Assembly: GCA_021413975.1 (NCBI GenBank)
Contig: JAIOPJ010000021.1
Coordinates: 124,001-188,000, forward strand
Source of the DNA: Gemmatimonadota bacterium
Lineage (GTDB): Bacteria; Gemmatimonadota; Gemmatimonadetes; Gemmatimonadales; Gemmatimonadaceae
DNA length: 64,000 nt
Direction of reading: 5' to 3'
The notes under the pieces: generated by a model
Database searches by the model: none
What the model was told of the DNA's origin: nothing
The model's input: the letters and a program-made list of their open reading frames with translations, nothing else
Program-made: the position numbers and the translations under genes
Part shown: piece by piece, positions 46,157-56,613 of the stretch
Position numbering within the stretch: position 1 is the first letter of the stretch
Layout: every line of letters begins with the position of its first letter

Positions 46157-47909
46157 GCGGTCCCTCCGCGCAGCGCGCGTGCGACCGCCGATTTCACGAT
46201 CACATCCTTCTCGCCGACGGCCCGCTCCAGCGCCGTGCGCGCGCCCGCCGACCCGATCCGCCCGAGGGCGATCGCGGCACAGGCCCGAAGTTCGGGATCC
46301 TCCTTGCGCGCGAAGAGCCCGCCCTTGGAGCTGAGCAATCCGTCGAGGAAGGCGATGCCGGCATCGCCGCAGATCGCCCCATAGAGCTCGAAGATCGCGA
46401 TCCGCTCGGTGCGGTCGGCGTCCTTGGCGCCCTTCCCCTTCACGATCGCGTCGACCTTGCTCAGCGCCGGCCGATGCGCGCGCGCCGTGAGGGCGCGGAT
46501 GGTGACGAGCCTGATGTCGCGATCCTCGTCGTTGAGCGCGGTCTCGAGCGCCGCGATGGCGCCGGGCGTGCCGATCTCCGTCAGGGCAGTGACCGCCGCC
46601 GCGCGCAGCGGACGCTCGGCACCGCTCGCGAGCACCTCGCCGAGCGCGGGCACCGCCGCCGCCGTCCGCATCGCGCCGGCACGGCGGATCGCCTCGCGGG
46701 CGACCGCCGGCTTGGCGTCCTTCACCAACCGGACGAGTTCACCCGTGTTGGACTGCGCGAGCCGTTCGGCCGCCGATTCGAGCAACGGGCGGAGCCCGCT
46801 GTTCTGCGTGCGATCGATGAAGTCGAGCAGCACCGCGAGTGCCGTCGGCTTGAGCTGCGCGAAGAGCTGCGACAGGTCCTCCTTCGGCGGGAGCGTGCTC
46901 GCCTCCTCGAGGGCCTGCAGCATCTGCGCGAGTGCGTCCGGATGGCTGAGCCGGTCGGCCAGCTTGCCGAAACGCTCGCGGTCCGCCGGCGTGAGCTCGC
47001 GGGCACGCTGCATGGTGGTCTCGACCTCACGCAGCAGGAACGCCACCGACCCGAACTGCCCCGCCGAGAGCAGGTGGAGCACGAGGGCCTCGAGGTCGTT
47101 CGCCACCTCGGTGCGGACCAGCGGGTCCGCCTGGAGCTCGAAGATGTCGAGGAGGGCGCAGAGCACGAGGCGGCGGAGGTCGAGCGCGTACTCCGCCTGC
47201 GTCTGGTCGCGCAGGTACTCGATCTCGTTCGCGTCCAGGAAGTAGAGCGTCGAGTCGAAGTCCTCCATGCGCACCACGCCCGACTGTCGCGGCGCCGGTT
47301 CGGCCTCGTTCCCTCCGCGGCCGGGTTGCTGCTCCTCGCCTTCGCGCGCCTCGGCGACCGCCTTGGAGAGCGGTTCGTGCGACTTCCCGAGCGGCGCCGG
47401 CCACCGGCCCGGCTCCGCCGCCGGATCGAGCGCCTTCGTCGGCTCGTGCAGCTCGACGTACCGGTACCGCATGAACTGGAGATCCTGCTCCCAGAGCATG
47501 GTCAGCAGGTCGTCCTCGTGCGGCAGCGCGCGACGCACACGGGGGAAGATCGCGAGCAGCCGCTCGAGCTCCTCGCCCTCGAATCCCTCGATGAGCGTGA
47601 ACTCGCGCAGACCGTCCTTGAAGAGCAGCCAGGGCATGGAATCGCCGCCCTTGTCGGCCTGCGAGAACACCGGCACGCCGTACCAGATGAACTGCGTGTC
47701 GGTCACCGTGATCACGAGGCTGTCGAGCTCCGACCAGAGCGGCGCGAACGACCGGCGCACGTTCTCGATCGCCTTGAGGTAGGTCGGATTGTTGTGCATG
47801 TACAGCTGGTGCGCGCGCATCGCCTTGTCGAGGAGCTTGAACACGTCCTCGACGATCGCCGGTGAACAAGGCGGCGCCTCGCGCTCCTCCTCGGGTGCGT
47901 GCGTCGTGG

Positions 47910-47913
<4 letters not shown>
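46153..47913 (-). CDS. HEAT-repeat protein with HD-GYP-associated N-terminal module
   Basis: The GTG at 47913 (GTGA overlap with trpB) gives 586 residues. The N-terminal part (about 20-130; [55 protein letters not shown]) resembles the N-terminal module of the neighbouring HD-GYP protein. The C-terminal half is an alpha-solenoid of HEAT-like repeats (from about 380; [30 protein letters not shown]). It is probably a scaffold or regulator acting with the HD-GYP protein. No enzyme motif is seen. Confidence 0.75.
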
Positions 47914-49099
<1,186 letters not shown>

Positions 49100-49100
<1 letters not shown>

Positions 49101-49753
49101 CACTCCTCGTTGGCGCGCGCCGCGAGTGCGAACGCCCGCATCAAATCAGGGTCCTTGATCCCGGGCGACGCCTCGACGCCCGACGACACATCCACCACCC
49201 GTGGTGCGAGCAGCCGCACCGCCTCCTGCACATTCGCCGGCCGCAACCCGCCGGCGAGCACCACCGGACAGCGCACCGAGAGCGCCCTCACCGCCGACGC
49301 GCTCGACGACCAGTCGAACGCGACGCCCGTGCCACCCGTGCGTTCGGCGACCGCCGTGTCGAGCACCACCGCATCGATCGCCGCGAGCACCGTCTCGCTC
49401 ACCGCTTCGAGCGACGAACCGGACACGCGGACCACCGCCCAGATCGCCCCCGAGAACCGCTCTCGCAACGATAGAAGGCGTGCAGCCGTTGCGCCATCGT
49501 GCAATTGTAGCACATGCAAGTCGGTCGCGTCCGCGATCCGGAGCACCTCGTCCACCGGACTCGCGGCGAAGACGCCCACCCGCTGCACCGTCGATCCGGA
49601 GAGACCGGCGAACATCGCGCGCGCCCCTGCGACGTCGAGCAGGCGCGGACCGCCCGCGAAGATCGCCCCGGCGTAGGTCGCGCCGCACTCCACCGCGCAG
49701 GCCGCATCCTCGGCCCGGGTGAGGCCGCAGAACTTGATCTCAGGCGCGGCCAA
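49100..49753 (-). CDS. trpF: Phosphoribosylanthranilate isomerase
   Basis: The 217-residue TIM barrel has IKFCGLTR with catalytic C9, LQLHDG, D132 in [15 protein letters not shown] and the phosphate-binding AGGLRP. It converts phosphoribosylanthranilate to CdRP. The best start is TTG at 49753, overlapping trpC by 14 bp; no ATG or GTG fits. Confidence 0.95.
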
Positions 49754-50576
49754 TGCGCCTCACGCCGCAGAGCGCCCGCACCGCCTCGCTGCCGTCGGGC
49801 GCCCCCGAGAGCACCGAACCCACGAGCACGGCATCGGCCCCCCACGAAGCCGCACGCTCGACCTCGTCCACGCCGCGCACGCCACTCTCGTAGACCGCGA
49901 TCCGGTCCCCCGGCACGAGCGGCAGCAGGTGGCGCCCGACCGCATCGTCGATCACGAGCGTCTCCAGGTCGCGATTGTTCACGCCGATCACCGCGCCGGG
50001 GACGCTCACGGCGGTCTCCAGTTCGGCCTCCGTGCGCACCTCGACGAGGCACTCGAGCCCGAGCGCCCGCGCTTCCACGGCCAACGCGCGCAGATGGTCG
50101 GCCGGCATGGCGCGCGCGATGAGCAGCACCGCCGAGGCGCCGGCCGCGCGCGCCTCGAGCAACTGGAACGGGGCCGTGATGAAGTCCTTCCGCAGCAGCG
50201 GCAGGTGCACGGCCGCCCGGACCGCCACGAGGTCGTCGAGCGAGCCGCCGAATCGCGTCGGCTCGGTCAGCACCGAGAGCGCCGCCGCTCCCCCGCCTTC
50301 GTACTCGGCCGCACGGGCCGGGGCCCGCAGGGTGTCATTGATGACGCCCTTGCTCGGCGAACGACGTTTGAGCTCGGCGACCACGCGCACCGTCTCCCCG
50401 CGGAGGGCCGCCGCGAACGGAGGCGGCACCGGGGCGCTGGCGGCGCGGGCGGCCAAGGCGTCGCGCGCACCCGATTCCGCTCCGGCGACGCGCGCCCGTT
50501 CGGCCGACGCGAGCGTCAGTTCGCCGAGCGGCCCCCGGGGAGGGATCCAGAGAGGAATGGCTTGTGCTTCGGGCAA
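49740..50576 (-). CDS. trpC: Indole-3-glycerol phosphate synthase
   Basis: From the TTG at 50576 the product is 278 residues. Catalytic K70 lies in AELKRRSPSKG, K130 in LLRKDF, and the glutamate in CLVEVRTEAE; IGVNNRDLETL and ESGV complete the signature. It closes the indole ring from CdRP. The frame is open to 50651, but that part covers the lexA regulatory region. It is the first gene of the minus-strand trp/signalling operon and its start is 99 bp from that of lexA. Confidence 0.93.
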   Translation of the reverse strand: MPEAQAIPLWIPPRGPLGELTLASAERARVAGAESGARDALAARAASAPVPPPFAAALRGETVRVVAELKRRSPSKGVINDTLRAPARAAEYEGGGAAALSVLTEPTRFGGSLDDLVAVRAAVHLPLLRKDFITAPFQLLEARAAGASAVLLIARAMPADHLRALAVEARALGLECLVEVRTEAELETAVSVPGAVIGVNNRDLETLVIDDAVGRHLLPLVPGDRIAVYESGVRGVDEVERAASWGADAVLVGSVLSGAPDGSEAVRALCGVRRIGRA

Positions 50577-50577
50577 T

Positions 50578-50607
50578 GTTCGGATACCGTTACTTCGGGT
50601 ACTGTTC
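50578..50607. promoter_or_regulatory. Candidate LexA operator between trpC and lexA
   Basis: GTTC-N7-GTTA (50578-50592) and CTTC-N7-GTTC (50593-50607) lie in tandem in the shared trpC-lexA upstream region. GTTC-N7-GTTC is the SOS box form known from alphaproteobacteria. Direct-repeat spacing and location upstream of lexA support autorepression, but the match is imperfect and the phylum's true box is unknown to me. Confidence 0.4.
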
Positions 50608-50674
50608 GGGAGTCCATCAGGTGCCGGCCGGGACTGGTCGGGACCCCTCATCTCCAGACGCAGGAAAGGACGAG

Positions 50675-51283
50675 ATGCCGCTCACCAAACGCCAGCGCCA
50701 GATCCTGGACTTCCTCACGACCTATTCGGGCGAGCACGGTTACGCGCCGAGTTTCGAGGAGATCGCAGGACAGTTCAACTATAACTCGCTCGCCACGGTG
50801 CACGAGCACCTCTCCAACCTCGAGCGCAAGGGATACATCAAACGCTCGTACAACGAGAGCCGCGCGATCGAGATCCTGCCCTCGGACATCTTCCCGCGCT
50901 CGATCGAACTCCCGATCCTCGGCGCCGTCGCCGCGGGTCTGCCGATCGAGGCGTTCGAGACGCAGGAGACGATCGCCGTCCCCGACGACTTCGTCCGCCG
51001 CGCCGGCAATCATTACGTGCTGAAGGTGCGCGGCAACTCGATGATCGAGGACCAGATCTCCGACGGCGACTACGTCGTGGTGCACGACCGCCCGGCCGCC
51101 GACAACGGGGAGATGGTGATCGCGATGCTCGACGATTCCGGCGCGACGGTCAAGCGCTACTACCGCGAGCGGGACGGGCGGATCCGCCTGCAGCCGGCGA
51201 ACGCGTCCATGGCTCCGATCTACGTGCAGGAGAACCAGCTGCGCGTGCAGGGGATCGTGGTCGGGGTGATGCGGCGCTACTAG
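50675..51283 (+). CDS. lexA: SOS repressor LexA
   Basis: The ATG at 50675, with AGGAAAGG 6 bp before it, gives 202 residues. The winged helix LTKRQRQILDFL starts the protein. The self-cleavage bond is A87-G88 (GAVAAGLP) and the catalytic dyad is S122 (RGNSMIED) and K160 (GATVKRYY). It represses DNA-damage genes until RecA-stimulated cleavage. It is monocistronic and convergent with trpD. Confidence 0.96.
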   Translation: MPLTKRQRQILDFLTTYSGEHGYAPSFEEIAGQFNYNSLATVHEHLSNLERKGYIKRSYNESRAIEILPSDIFPRSIELPILGAVAAGLPIEAFETQETIAVPDDFVRRAGNHYVLKVRGNSMIEDQISDGDYVVVHDRPAADNGEMVIAMLDDSGATVKRYYRERDGRIRLQPANASMAPIYVQENQLRVQGIVVGVMRRY

Positions 51284-51299
51284 TCCGTTCAGCGCGAGT

Positions 51300-52334
51300 T
51301 CAGCGCCGTGCCGCCGACGCGCCGCGGAGCCGTCCGAGCGCGTCCCATCCCTTGCCCGCCACCAGCGCGCCGCGCACGGCAGTGACCGCCTCCGACATCG
51401 AAGCCGAGAGTCCGGCGACGTAGTGCGCCGCCGCCGCATTGAGCAGCACCGCCGCTTCCGCGCCCTTCGGCCCCTTTCCGAGCAGCACGCGCTCGATGAG
51501 CGTGGCATTCTGCGCCGGCTCGCCACCGGCGAGATCGCCGACCGCGATGTCGCGGAAGCCCAGCGCCTCCGGTTCGATCTCCCATCGCGTGAGGAGGTCG
51601 CCGCGCAGCTCGATCACGGTGGTCGGTCCGATCGGCGAGACCTCGTCCAGCCCGGCCGTCCCGTGCACGACCAGCGAGTGCACCGTCCCGAGATGCGCCA
51701 GCGCGCCCGCGATCAGCTCCAGGCGGGCCGGGTCGGCCACGCCGATGACCTGCCGGCCGGCCCCGGCGGGATTCGCGAGCGGGCCGACGAGGTTCATGAC
51801 CGTCTGGATCGCCATCTCGCGGCGCACCGGTCCGACGTGCCGCATGGCGGGGTGCATCGTCGGCGCGAACATGAACACGATGCCGGCGTCGTCGAGCACG
51901 CGGCGCATGCGATCGACCGGCACGTCGATCGGCACGCCGAGCGCCTCGAGCACGTCCGCGCTCCCCGACCGCGAGGTGAAGGAGCGGTTGCCGTGCTTCG
52001 CGATCCGCACCCCGGCACCCGCCGCGAGCAGGGCGGCGGCCGTCGAGATGTTGAAGGTCGTGAGCGCGCCGCCGCCGGTGCCGCAGGTGTCGACCAGTCC
52101 GGCCGGGTCGGTCACCTCGAGCTTGGTCATCGCCTCCCGCAGGGCCCGCGCGGCGCCGGCGACCTCGGTCGCGGTCTCGCCGCGTACGCGGAGGCCCATC
52201 AACAGCGCGGCCATCTGTGCCGGTGTGCCCTCGCCGGACATCACCGCGCGGAACGCATCCGCCGCGCCTTCGCTGTCGAGTCGTTCTCCCGCGGCCAGCT
52301 TGCGAAGGACGTGTTGGAGGACGCTAACGCTCAC
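51300..52334 (-). CDS. trpD: Anthranilate phosphoribosyltransferase
   Basis: The GTG start gives 344 residues. VDTCGTGGGALTTFNIST (GTGG at 85-88, PRPP site), AKHGNRSFTSRSGSADVLE and HPAMRHVGPVRRE are diagnostic. It joins anthranilate and PRPP. It overlaps the upstream GAF gene by 11 bp and is separated from the other trp genes by lexA. trpE and trpG are not in the window. Confidence 0.96.
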   Translation of the reverse strand: MSVSVLQHVLRKLAAGERLDSEGAADAFRAVMSGEGTPAQMAALLMGLRVRGETATEVAGAARALREAMTKLEVTDPAGLVDTCGTGGGALTTFNISTAAALLAAGAGVRIAKHGNRSFTSRSGSADVLEALGVPIDVPVDRMRRVLDDAGIVFMFAPTMHPAMRHVGPVRREMAIQTVMNLVGPLANPAGAGRQVIGVADPARLELIAGALAHLGTVHSLVVHGTAGLDEVSPIGPTTVIELRGDLLTRWEIEPEALGFRDIAVGDLAGGEPAQNATLIERVLLGKGPKGAEAAVLLNAAAAHYVAGLSASMSEAVTAVRGALVAGKGWDALGRLRGASAARR

Positions 52335-53628
52335 GACCCTGCCCCTGCAGCGCCTCGGCGAGTTGTCCCTCGCGGGCGATGAGGGAGATCACCAGCCCGA
52401 GCATGCGCACGCGCTCGACATCCTCCTCGACGAACAGTCCCTGCTGGGCGCGGTTCGTGAGGTTCACGACTCCCACGAGTTCGTCGTGCAGGACGAGCGG
52501 GAACGAGATGAACGAGCCGGTCGTGAGGTAATTGTCGCCGAGGAGAGGCGTCTGCTTGGCGTCGACGGCGTCGACGACGAGCATCGGCTCGCGGGTCTGC
52601 GCCACGCGGCCGGCGACGCCGTAGCCGAGCGTGATCACCTTTCCGATGTGCACATGCGGCGCCAGGCCGCGTGCCGCCGCGAGGTAGAGCGTGCCGGGTT
52701 CGTTCCCGACCAGGAAGAGCGAACAGCGGTTCGCGTGCATGTCGTCGCCGACCAGGGCGAGCAGCCCCTCGGTGAGCGCGAGGGCATCGTGCGTCTCGGC
52801 CGCGAGCGTCATCACGCGGTCGAGGAGATAGAGCGTGCGCGTGCGCTGGCGCAACGCCTCGCTCCGGCGGTGCAGTTCGATGTGCGCCTGTTCGAGCTGG
52901 CCGACCGAGGCGGTCAGCTGGTGCTCGAGCGCCGCGAGCTTGCGCAGCGTCCGGCGCGCCTCCTCGGCCCGCCGCGCCTCCTCACGCTCGCGGGCGAGGG
53001 CCTCGGCGGGATCCGGTTCGGCCGACGACGCTTCGCGGACGCTTGCGACCTCGCTCTCGAGGTCGGCGAGGCGCGTGAGGTACTCGCCGTGCACGCGCTG
53101 GGTGACCTCCTCGAGCGTGCGCGTCGCCTCGTCGCGGGTCTCCCGGTCGTGGAACCGGGCGACGGCGAGTTCGAAGAGCGCCGCCAGTGGCGCGAGCCGC
53201 TCGACCGCGCGGGTGCCGAAGATGCGCTTGGGCTCGACGAGCGAGAGTACGGCGACGAGTTGACCGTCGACCTTGAGGCCCCGCAGGGCGAGCGATCCGC
53301 CGTCGTCGTTCCAGGACAGCTTGAGGAGGCGCGCGTAGGCCGGAGGCTCCTCGGTCACATCGACGAAGGCGCCGCCGTCCTGGACGGCGCGCAAGGTGTG
53401 CACCGGGAGCTGTTCGAGCGAGGTCTCGAGCGTCACGCGGTCCACGCGGCCGTCGCGCACCGTGAGTCGCTCGCGGAGCAGGCCGTGGCGCGGGTCGAAG
53501 CGGAGGAGCGCGAGCGAGACGTCGCGGTCGCTCTCCGAGAGCGCCCCGGCCAGTGCGACGAGGGCCGCGTCGAGGTCGGTCGCAGCGCCGAGTGCCTGCG
53601 CCAGCGAAGGGAGCGTTCGGATGGTCAT
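52324..53628 (-). CDS. Double GAF-domain protein with central coiled coil
   Basis: The 434-residue protein has an N-terminal GAF-like domain (about 1-160), a long Glu/Arg/Ala-rich coiled coil (about 165-275), and a C-terminal GAF domain (about 280-425; DDMHANRCSLFLVGN, LGYGVAGRVAQTREPMLV, FISFPLVLHDELVGVVNL). There is no attached kinase, cyclase or HTH, so it would signal through partners. It is co-transcribed ahead of trpD. Confidence 0.8.
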   Translation of the reverse strand: MTIRTLPSLAQALGAATDLDAALVALAGALSESDRDVSLALLRFDPRHGLLRERLTVRDGRVDRVTLETSLEQLPVHTLRAVQDGGAFVDVTEEPPAYARLLKLSWNDDGGSLALRGLKVDGQLVAVLSLVEPKRIFGTRAVERLAPLAALFELAVARFHDRETRDEATRTLEEVTQRVHGEYLTRLADLESEVASVREASSAEPDPAEALAREREEARRAEEARRTLRKLAALEHQLTASVGQLEQAHIELHRRSEALRQRTRTLYLLDRVMTLAAETHDALALTEGLLALVGDDMHANRCSLFLVGNEPGTLYLAAARGLAPHVHIGKVITLGYGVAGRVAQTREPMLVVDAVDAKQTPLLGDNYLTTGSFISFPLVLHDELVGVVNLTNRAQQGLFVEEDVERVRMLGLVISLIAREGQLAEALQGQGRER

Positions 53629-53690
53629 GAAGGCCGAAAGGTCGCTTGCCGCGTCGTCTCAGTCAATGAAACGGACGCGTGATCCTTTCC

Positions 53691-53719
53691 TTGAACTCAC
53701 CTCGCGCGCACGGTAGGTT
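53691..53719 (+). promoter_or_regulatory. Candidate promoter for the truA-purL operon, near-leaderless
   Basis: TTGAAC (53691-53696), a 17-bp spacer and TAGGTT (53714-53719) place the expected start at about the truA ATG (53727). No other good promoter is seen in the 98-bp divergent gap. Confidence 0.5.
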
Positions 53720-53726
53720 TCCGTTG

Positions 53727-54512
53727 ATGTCGGAGCGCACCCTCCAGTTGGTCCTGCAGTACGACGGCACTGACTTCGCCGGCTGGCAGGTCCAACCCGG
53801 TCGGCGCACCGTGCAGGGGGTCCTCGAGAGTACGATGGCGTCGTTCGCGAGCTCGCCGGTGCGCGTGACCGGCGCCGGCCGCACCGACGCCGGGGTGCAC
53901 GCCCGGGGACAGGTCGCGAGCATCACCGTGCCGGAGCACTGGACGGGCGAGAAGCTGCGACGGGTCCTGAACGAGAAGCTCCCGCACGACCTGTGGGTCT
54001 CGGCCGCATGCGAGATGCAGCCGCGGTTCCATGCGCGATTCAGCGCGACCTCTCGCCGCTACAGTTACGCGGTGGGGCTCGACGAGGGGGCGGCCTCGCC
54101 ATTCCGGCGACGCTGGACACTCCCTTGGACCCGGGCCCTCGACCGCGAGGTGCTCGAGTGGTGCGCATCGCGGTTGGTGGGGACGCACACGTTCCGAGGC
54201 TTCGCCGTGCGCGGGACCGCGCCCGACGACGACGATCACAGGTGCGAGGTGCGTCTCGCCCGGTGGCGCCCGGCAGCATCGGGACCATCGGAAGGGTTGG
54301 TGTTCGACATCGCGGCCAATCGGTTCCTGCACCACATGGTGCGGTTCCTCGTGGGCACGATGCTCGAGGCAGCGAGCGGCAAGCGGCCGAAGGAGGACTT
54401 CACCGCCCTGCTCGCGGCCGACCGGAACGACGAGGTATCGCCCCCCGCGCCGTCGGTGGGGCTCTGCCTCGAGGAGGTCACCTATCCCGCCGACCTGTAC
54501 CTGACGCCCTGA
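53727..54512 (+). CDS. truA: tRNA pseudouridine(38-40) synthase
   Basis: From the ATG at 53727 the product is 261 residues. Catalytic D54 lies in AGRTDAGVHARGQ, and YDGTDFAGWQ, ARFSATSRRYSY and FLHHMVRFLVGTMLE are TruA landmarks. It makes pseudouridine in the tRNA anticodon arm. It is the first gene of a long plus-strand operon reaching purL. Confidence 0.95.
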   Translation: MSERTLQLVLQYDGTDFAGWQVQPGRRTVQGVLESTMASFASSPVRVTGAGRTDAGVHARGQVASITVPEHWTGEKLRRVLNEKLPHDLWVSAACEMQPRFHARFSATSRRYSYAVGLDEGAASPFRRRWTLPWTRALDREVLEWCASRLVGTHTFRGFAVRGTAPDDDDHRCEVRLARWRPAASGPSEGLVFDIAANRFLHHMVRFLVGTMLEAASGKRPKEDFTALLAADRNDEVSPPAPSVGLCLEEVTYPADLYLTP

Positions 54513-55177
54513 TGCGACTCTACCTCGCCACGCTCGCCGCCGAAGAGATCCGCTGGGCCACCGCGGCCGGCCTGATCGACGGCATCGTCGCCACGCCGGC
54601 GATCCTCTCGGCCGAGTTGCCGCACGCCGACCCGCGCGAAGTGCTCGCCGAACTGGTGGAGCGCACCGCGCTCCCGATCTTCGCCAGCGTGCCCTCGCTC
54701 GACGCCGCCGAGATCGCGCGTCAGGGCAAGGCGCTCTCGCGGATCGCCGAGCACGTGATCGTCGCCGTCCCGTTCGTGGAGGACGCGCTCCCGGCCATGC
54801 GCCGGCTCTCCAAGGACGGTGTCCGTATCGCGGCGACCCTCGTGCATTCCGTCGCGCAGGGTCTCCTGGCCGCCAAGGCGGGGGCGTCGCATGTGGTCGT
54901 GGCGGTGGATGCGCTCGAAGCGGTGGGGCACGCCGCCGACGAGATCGTCCGCGGGCTGCGCGACACGCTCGACCGCTCGGCGCACGAGTGCGACGTGGTC
55001 GCCGCCGGGGTCCCGAGCGCGGCGCGATTCGCCGAACTCGCCGCCGCCGGAGCCGATGCGGCCGTGGTCACCCCCGCCGCACTGCGCTCCTTCCTGCTGC
55101 ACCCGCTCACGGATCGTGGCGTCGACCGGTTCCTCGGCGACATCAGCCGCCGCGCCAAGCCGCGGAGGACCAAGTGA
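54512..55177 (+). CDS. Transaldolase/fructose-6-phosphate aldolase-like protein without catalytic residues
   Basis: The 221-residue protein aligns without gaps to E. coli FsaA through its first 90 residues (MRLYLAT, VIVAVPFVEDAL, then VAQGLLAAKAGASHVV, a strong TalC-like match). Yet the catalytic positions differ: D6 is A6, N28 is T28, and the Schiff-base lysine K85 is A85 (codon GCC at 54764). It cannot work by the aldolase mechanism and is probably a pseudo-enzyme with a binding or regulatory role. It overlaps truA by 1 bp and the HtrA gene by 4 bp. Confidence 0.8.
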   Translation: MRLYLATLAAEEIRWATAAGLIDGIVATPAILSAELPHADPREVLAELVERTALPIFASVPSLDAAEIARQGKALSRIAEHVIVAVPFVEDALPAMRRLSKDGVRIAATLVHSVAQGLLAAKAGASHVVVAVDALEAVGHAADEIVRGLRDTLDRSAHECDVVAAGVPSAARFAELAAAGADAAVVTPAALRSFLLHPLTDRGVDRFLGDISRRAKPRRTK

Positions 55178-56613
55178 CGCCTCGCCTGCCGGGGGCACTC
55201 CGCCGGCTGGGACCGGCGCTCTTCCTCGCGCTGGCCGCCTGCGAAGGGGCGAACCCGAGCCCCTCGGACGCGCAGTCGTTGCCCGCCGCCAGGCCGCAGC
55301 CGGCGCAACTCCCGACGTCGGATCAGGCGATCAACACGTCGCGCCGCACCGCCATCACCGAGGCCGTCACGAAGGTGGCCCCGGCGGTCGTGACCGTGCA
55401 GACCGAGCGGATGCAGCGCACCGCATCGACGCCGTTCGACCTCTTCTTCGGGACGCGATCCGGCGAGCAGGTCGCCTCGGGCATCGGGTCGGGGTTCATC
55501 GTGCGCGAGGATGGCGTCATCGTCACCAACGCACACGTGATCAATGGCGCGAGCCGCGTCTCGGTCGCGATGCGGGACGGCACCACCTACCCGGCCACCG
55601 TCGTCGGGGAGGATGAACTGAACGACCTCGCGGTGCTGCGGATCGACGCCAAGGGATTGCCCACGGCACCGCTCGGGACGTCGCGCGGGCTGCTCATCGG
55701 CGAATGGGTGGTGGCGATCGGCAACCCGTACGGGTTCCTGCTCGGCAACTCCGAGCCAAGCGTGACGGCGGGCGTGGTGAGCGGCGTGGGGCGCAATCTC
55801 ACCGGCCGCGGCGACGGACCAGGCGTCTACGTCGACATGATCCAGACCGACGCCTCGATCAATCCCGGGAACTCGGGTGGCCCGTTGATCACCGCGTCGG
55901 GCGAGGTGGTCGGCGTCAACAGCTCGATCTACACGCCGAGCGGCGGCTCCATCGGGCTCGGCTTCGCGATCCCCATCGATCGGGCCCGTCGCGTGGCCGA
56001 GGACCTGTTGGCGCACGGGAGCGTGCGGCGCCCCTGGATCGGCGTGAAGCTGCAGCAGAACGGTGCGTCGGCGGGGCGCGGGAACTTGAACGCCGGCGCC
56101 ACGATCGAGCAGATCGTGCCCGGCAGTCCGGCGGCGGAGGCTGGGCTGCGCGTCGGCGACGTCATCGTCCGCTCGCGCGACCGCCAGATCCGCAACTCGT
56201 ACGACTGGGAAGCCGAGCTTCTCGAACTCCGCGTGGGCGAGACCGCGCAGTTGCAGGTGCGCCGGTCCTCGCGCGAGCAGCGCGTGGACGTCCGGGTGAA
56301 GGACCTGCCCGAGGTGGGGGCCGAGAAGGTGGCCGTGATGCGCGAGCTCGAGTTGATCTCCCTCACGGCGGCGATCCGCGCCGAACGCGGCATCCGCGCC
56401 GAGCAGGGCGCGGTGGTCTTCAAGGTCACCGATCGCGTGCAGCAGGCGCTCGGCCTGCAGGCGGGCGACGTGATCATCCAGCTCAATCGCACGCCCGTCA
56501 CCGACGCGCAACAGGCGGCCCGCGTGCTCGAGTACTACAGCGTGCGCGGTCCGATCCGCATGTTCTTCGAGCGGGCCGGCACCGTCTACTCCACCGACTT
56601 CCGCATCTCATGA
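55174..56613 (+). CDS. HtrA/DegP-like serine protease, lipoprotein
   Basis: The GTG at 55174 (GTGA overlap) gives 479 residues. The signal ends in lipobox LAAC23. The trypsin-like triad is H121 (VTNAHVI), D151 (LNDLAVLRID) and S234 (NPGNSGGPL). Two PDZ domains follow (about 290-375 and 400-479). DegP/DegQ-type proteases degrade or refold damaged envelope proteins. Lipidation implies membrane attachment rather than a free periplasmic cage. Confidence 0.92.
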   Translation: MTPRLPGALRRLGPALFLALAACEGANPSPSDAQSLPAARPQPAQLPTSDQAINTSRRTAITEAVTKVAPAVVTVQTERMQRTASTPFDLFFGTRSGEQVASGIGSGFIVREDGVIVTNAHVINGASRVSVAMRDGTTYPATVVGEDELNDLAVLRIDAKGLPTAPLGTSRGLLIGEWVVAIGNPYGFLLGNSEPSVTAGVVSGVGRNLTGRGDGPGVYVDMIQTDASINPGNSGGPLITASGEVVGVNSSIYTPSGGSIGLGFAIPIDRARRVAEDLLAHGSVRRPWIGVKLQQNGASAGRGNLNAGATIEQIVPGSPAAEAGLRVGDVIVRSRDRQIRNSYDWEAELLELRVGETAQLQVRRSSREQRVDVRVKDLPEVGAEKVAVMRELELISLTAAIRAERGIRAEQGAVVFKVTDRVQQALGLQAGDVIIQLNRTPVTDAQQAARVLEYYSVRGPIRMFFERAGTVYSTDFRIS

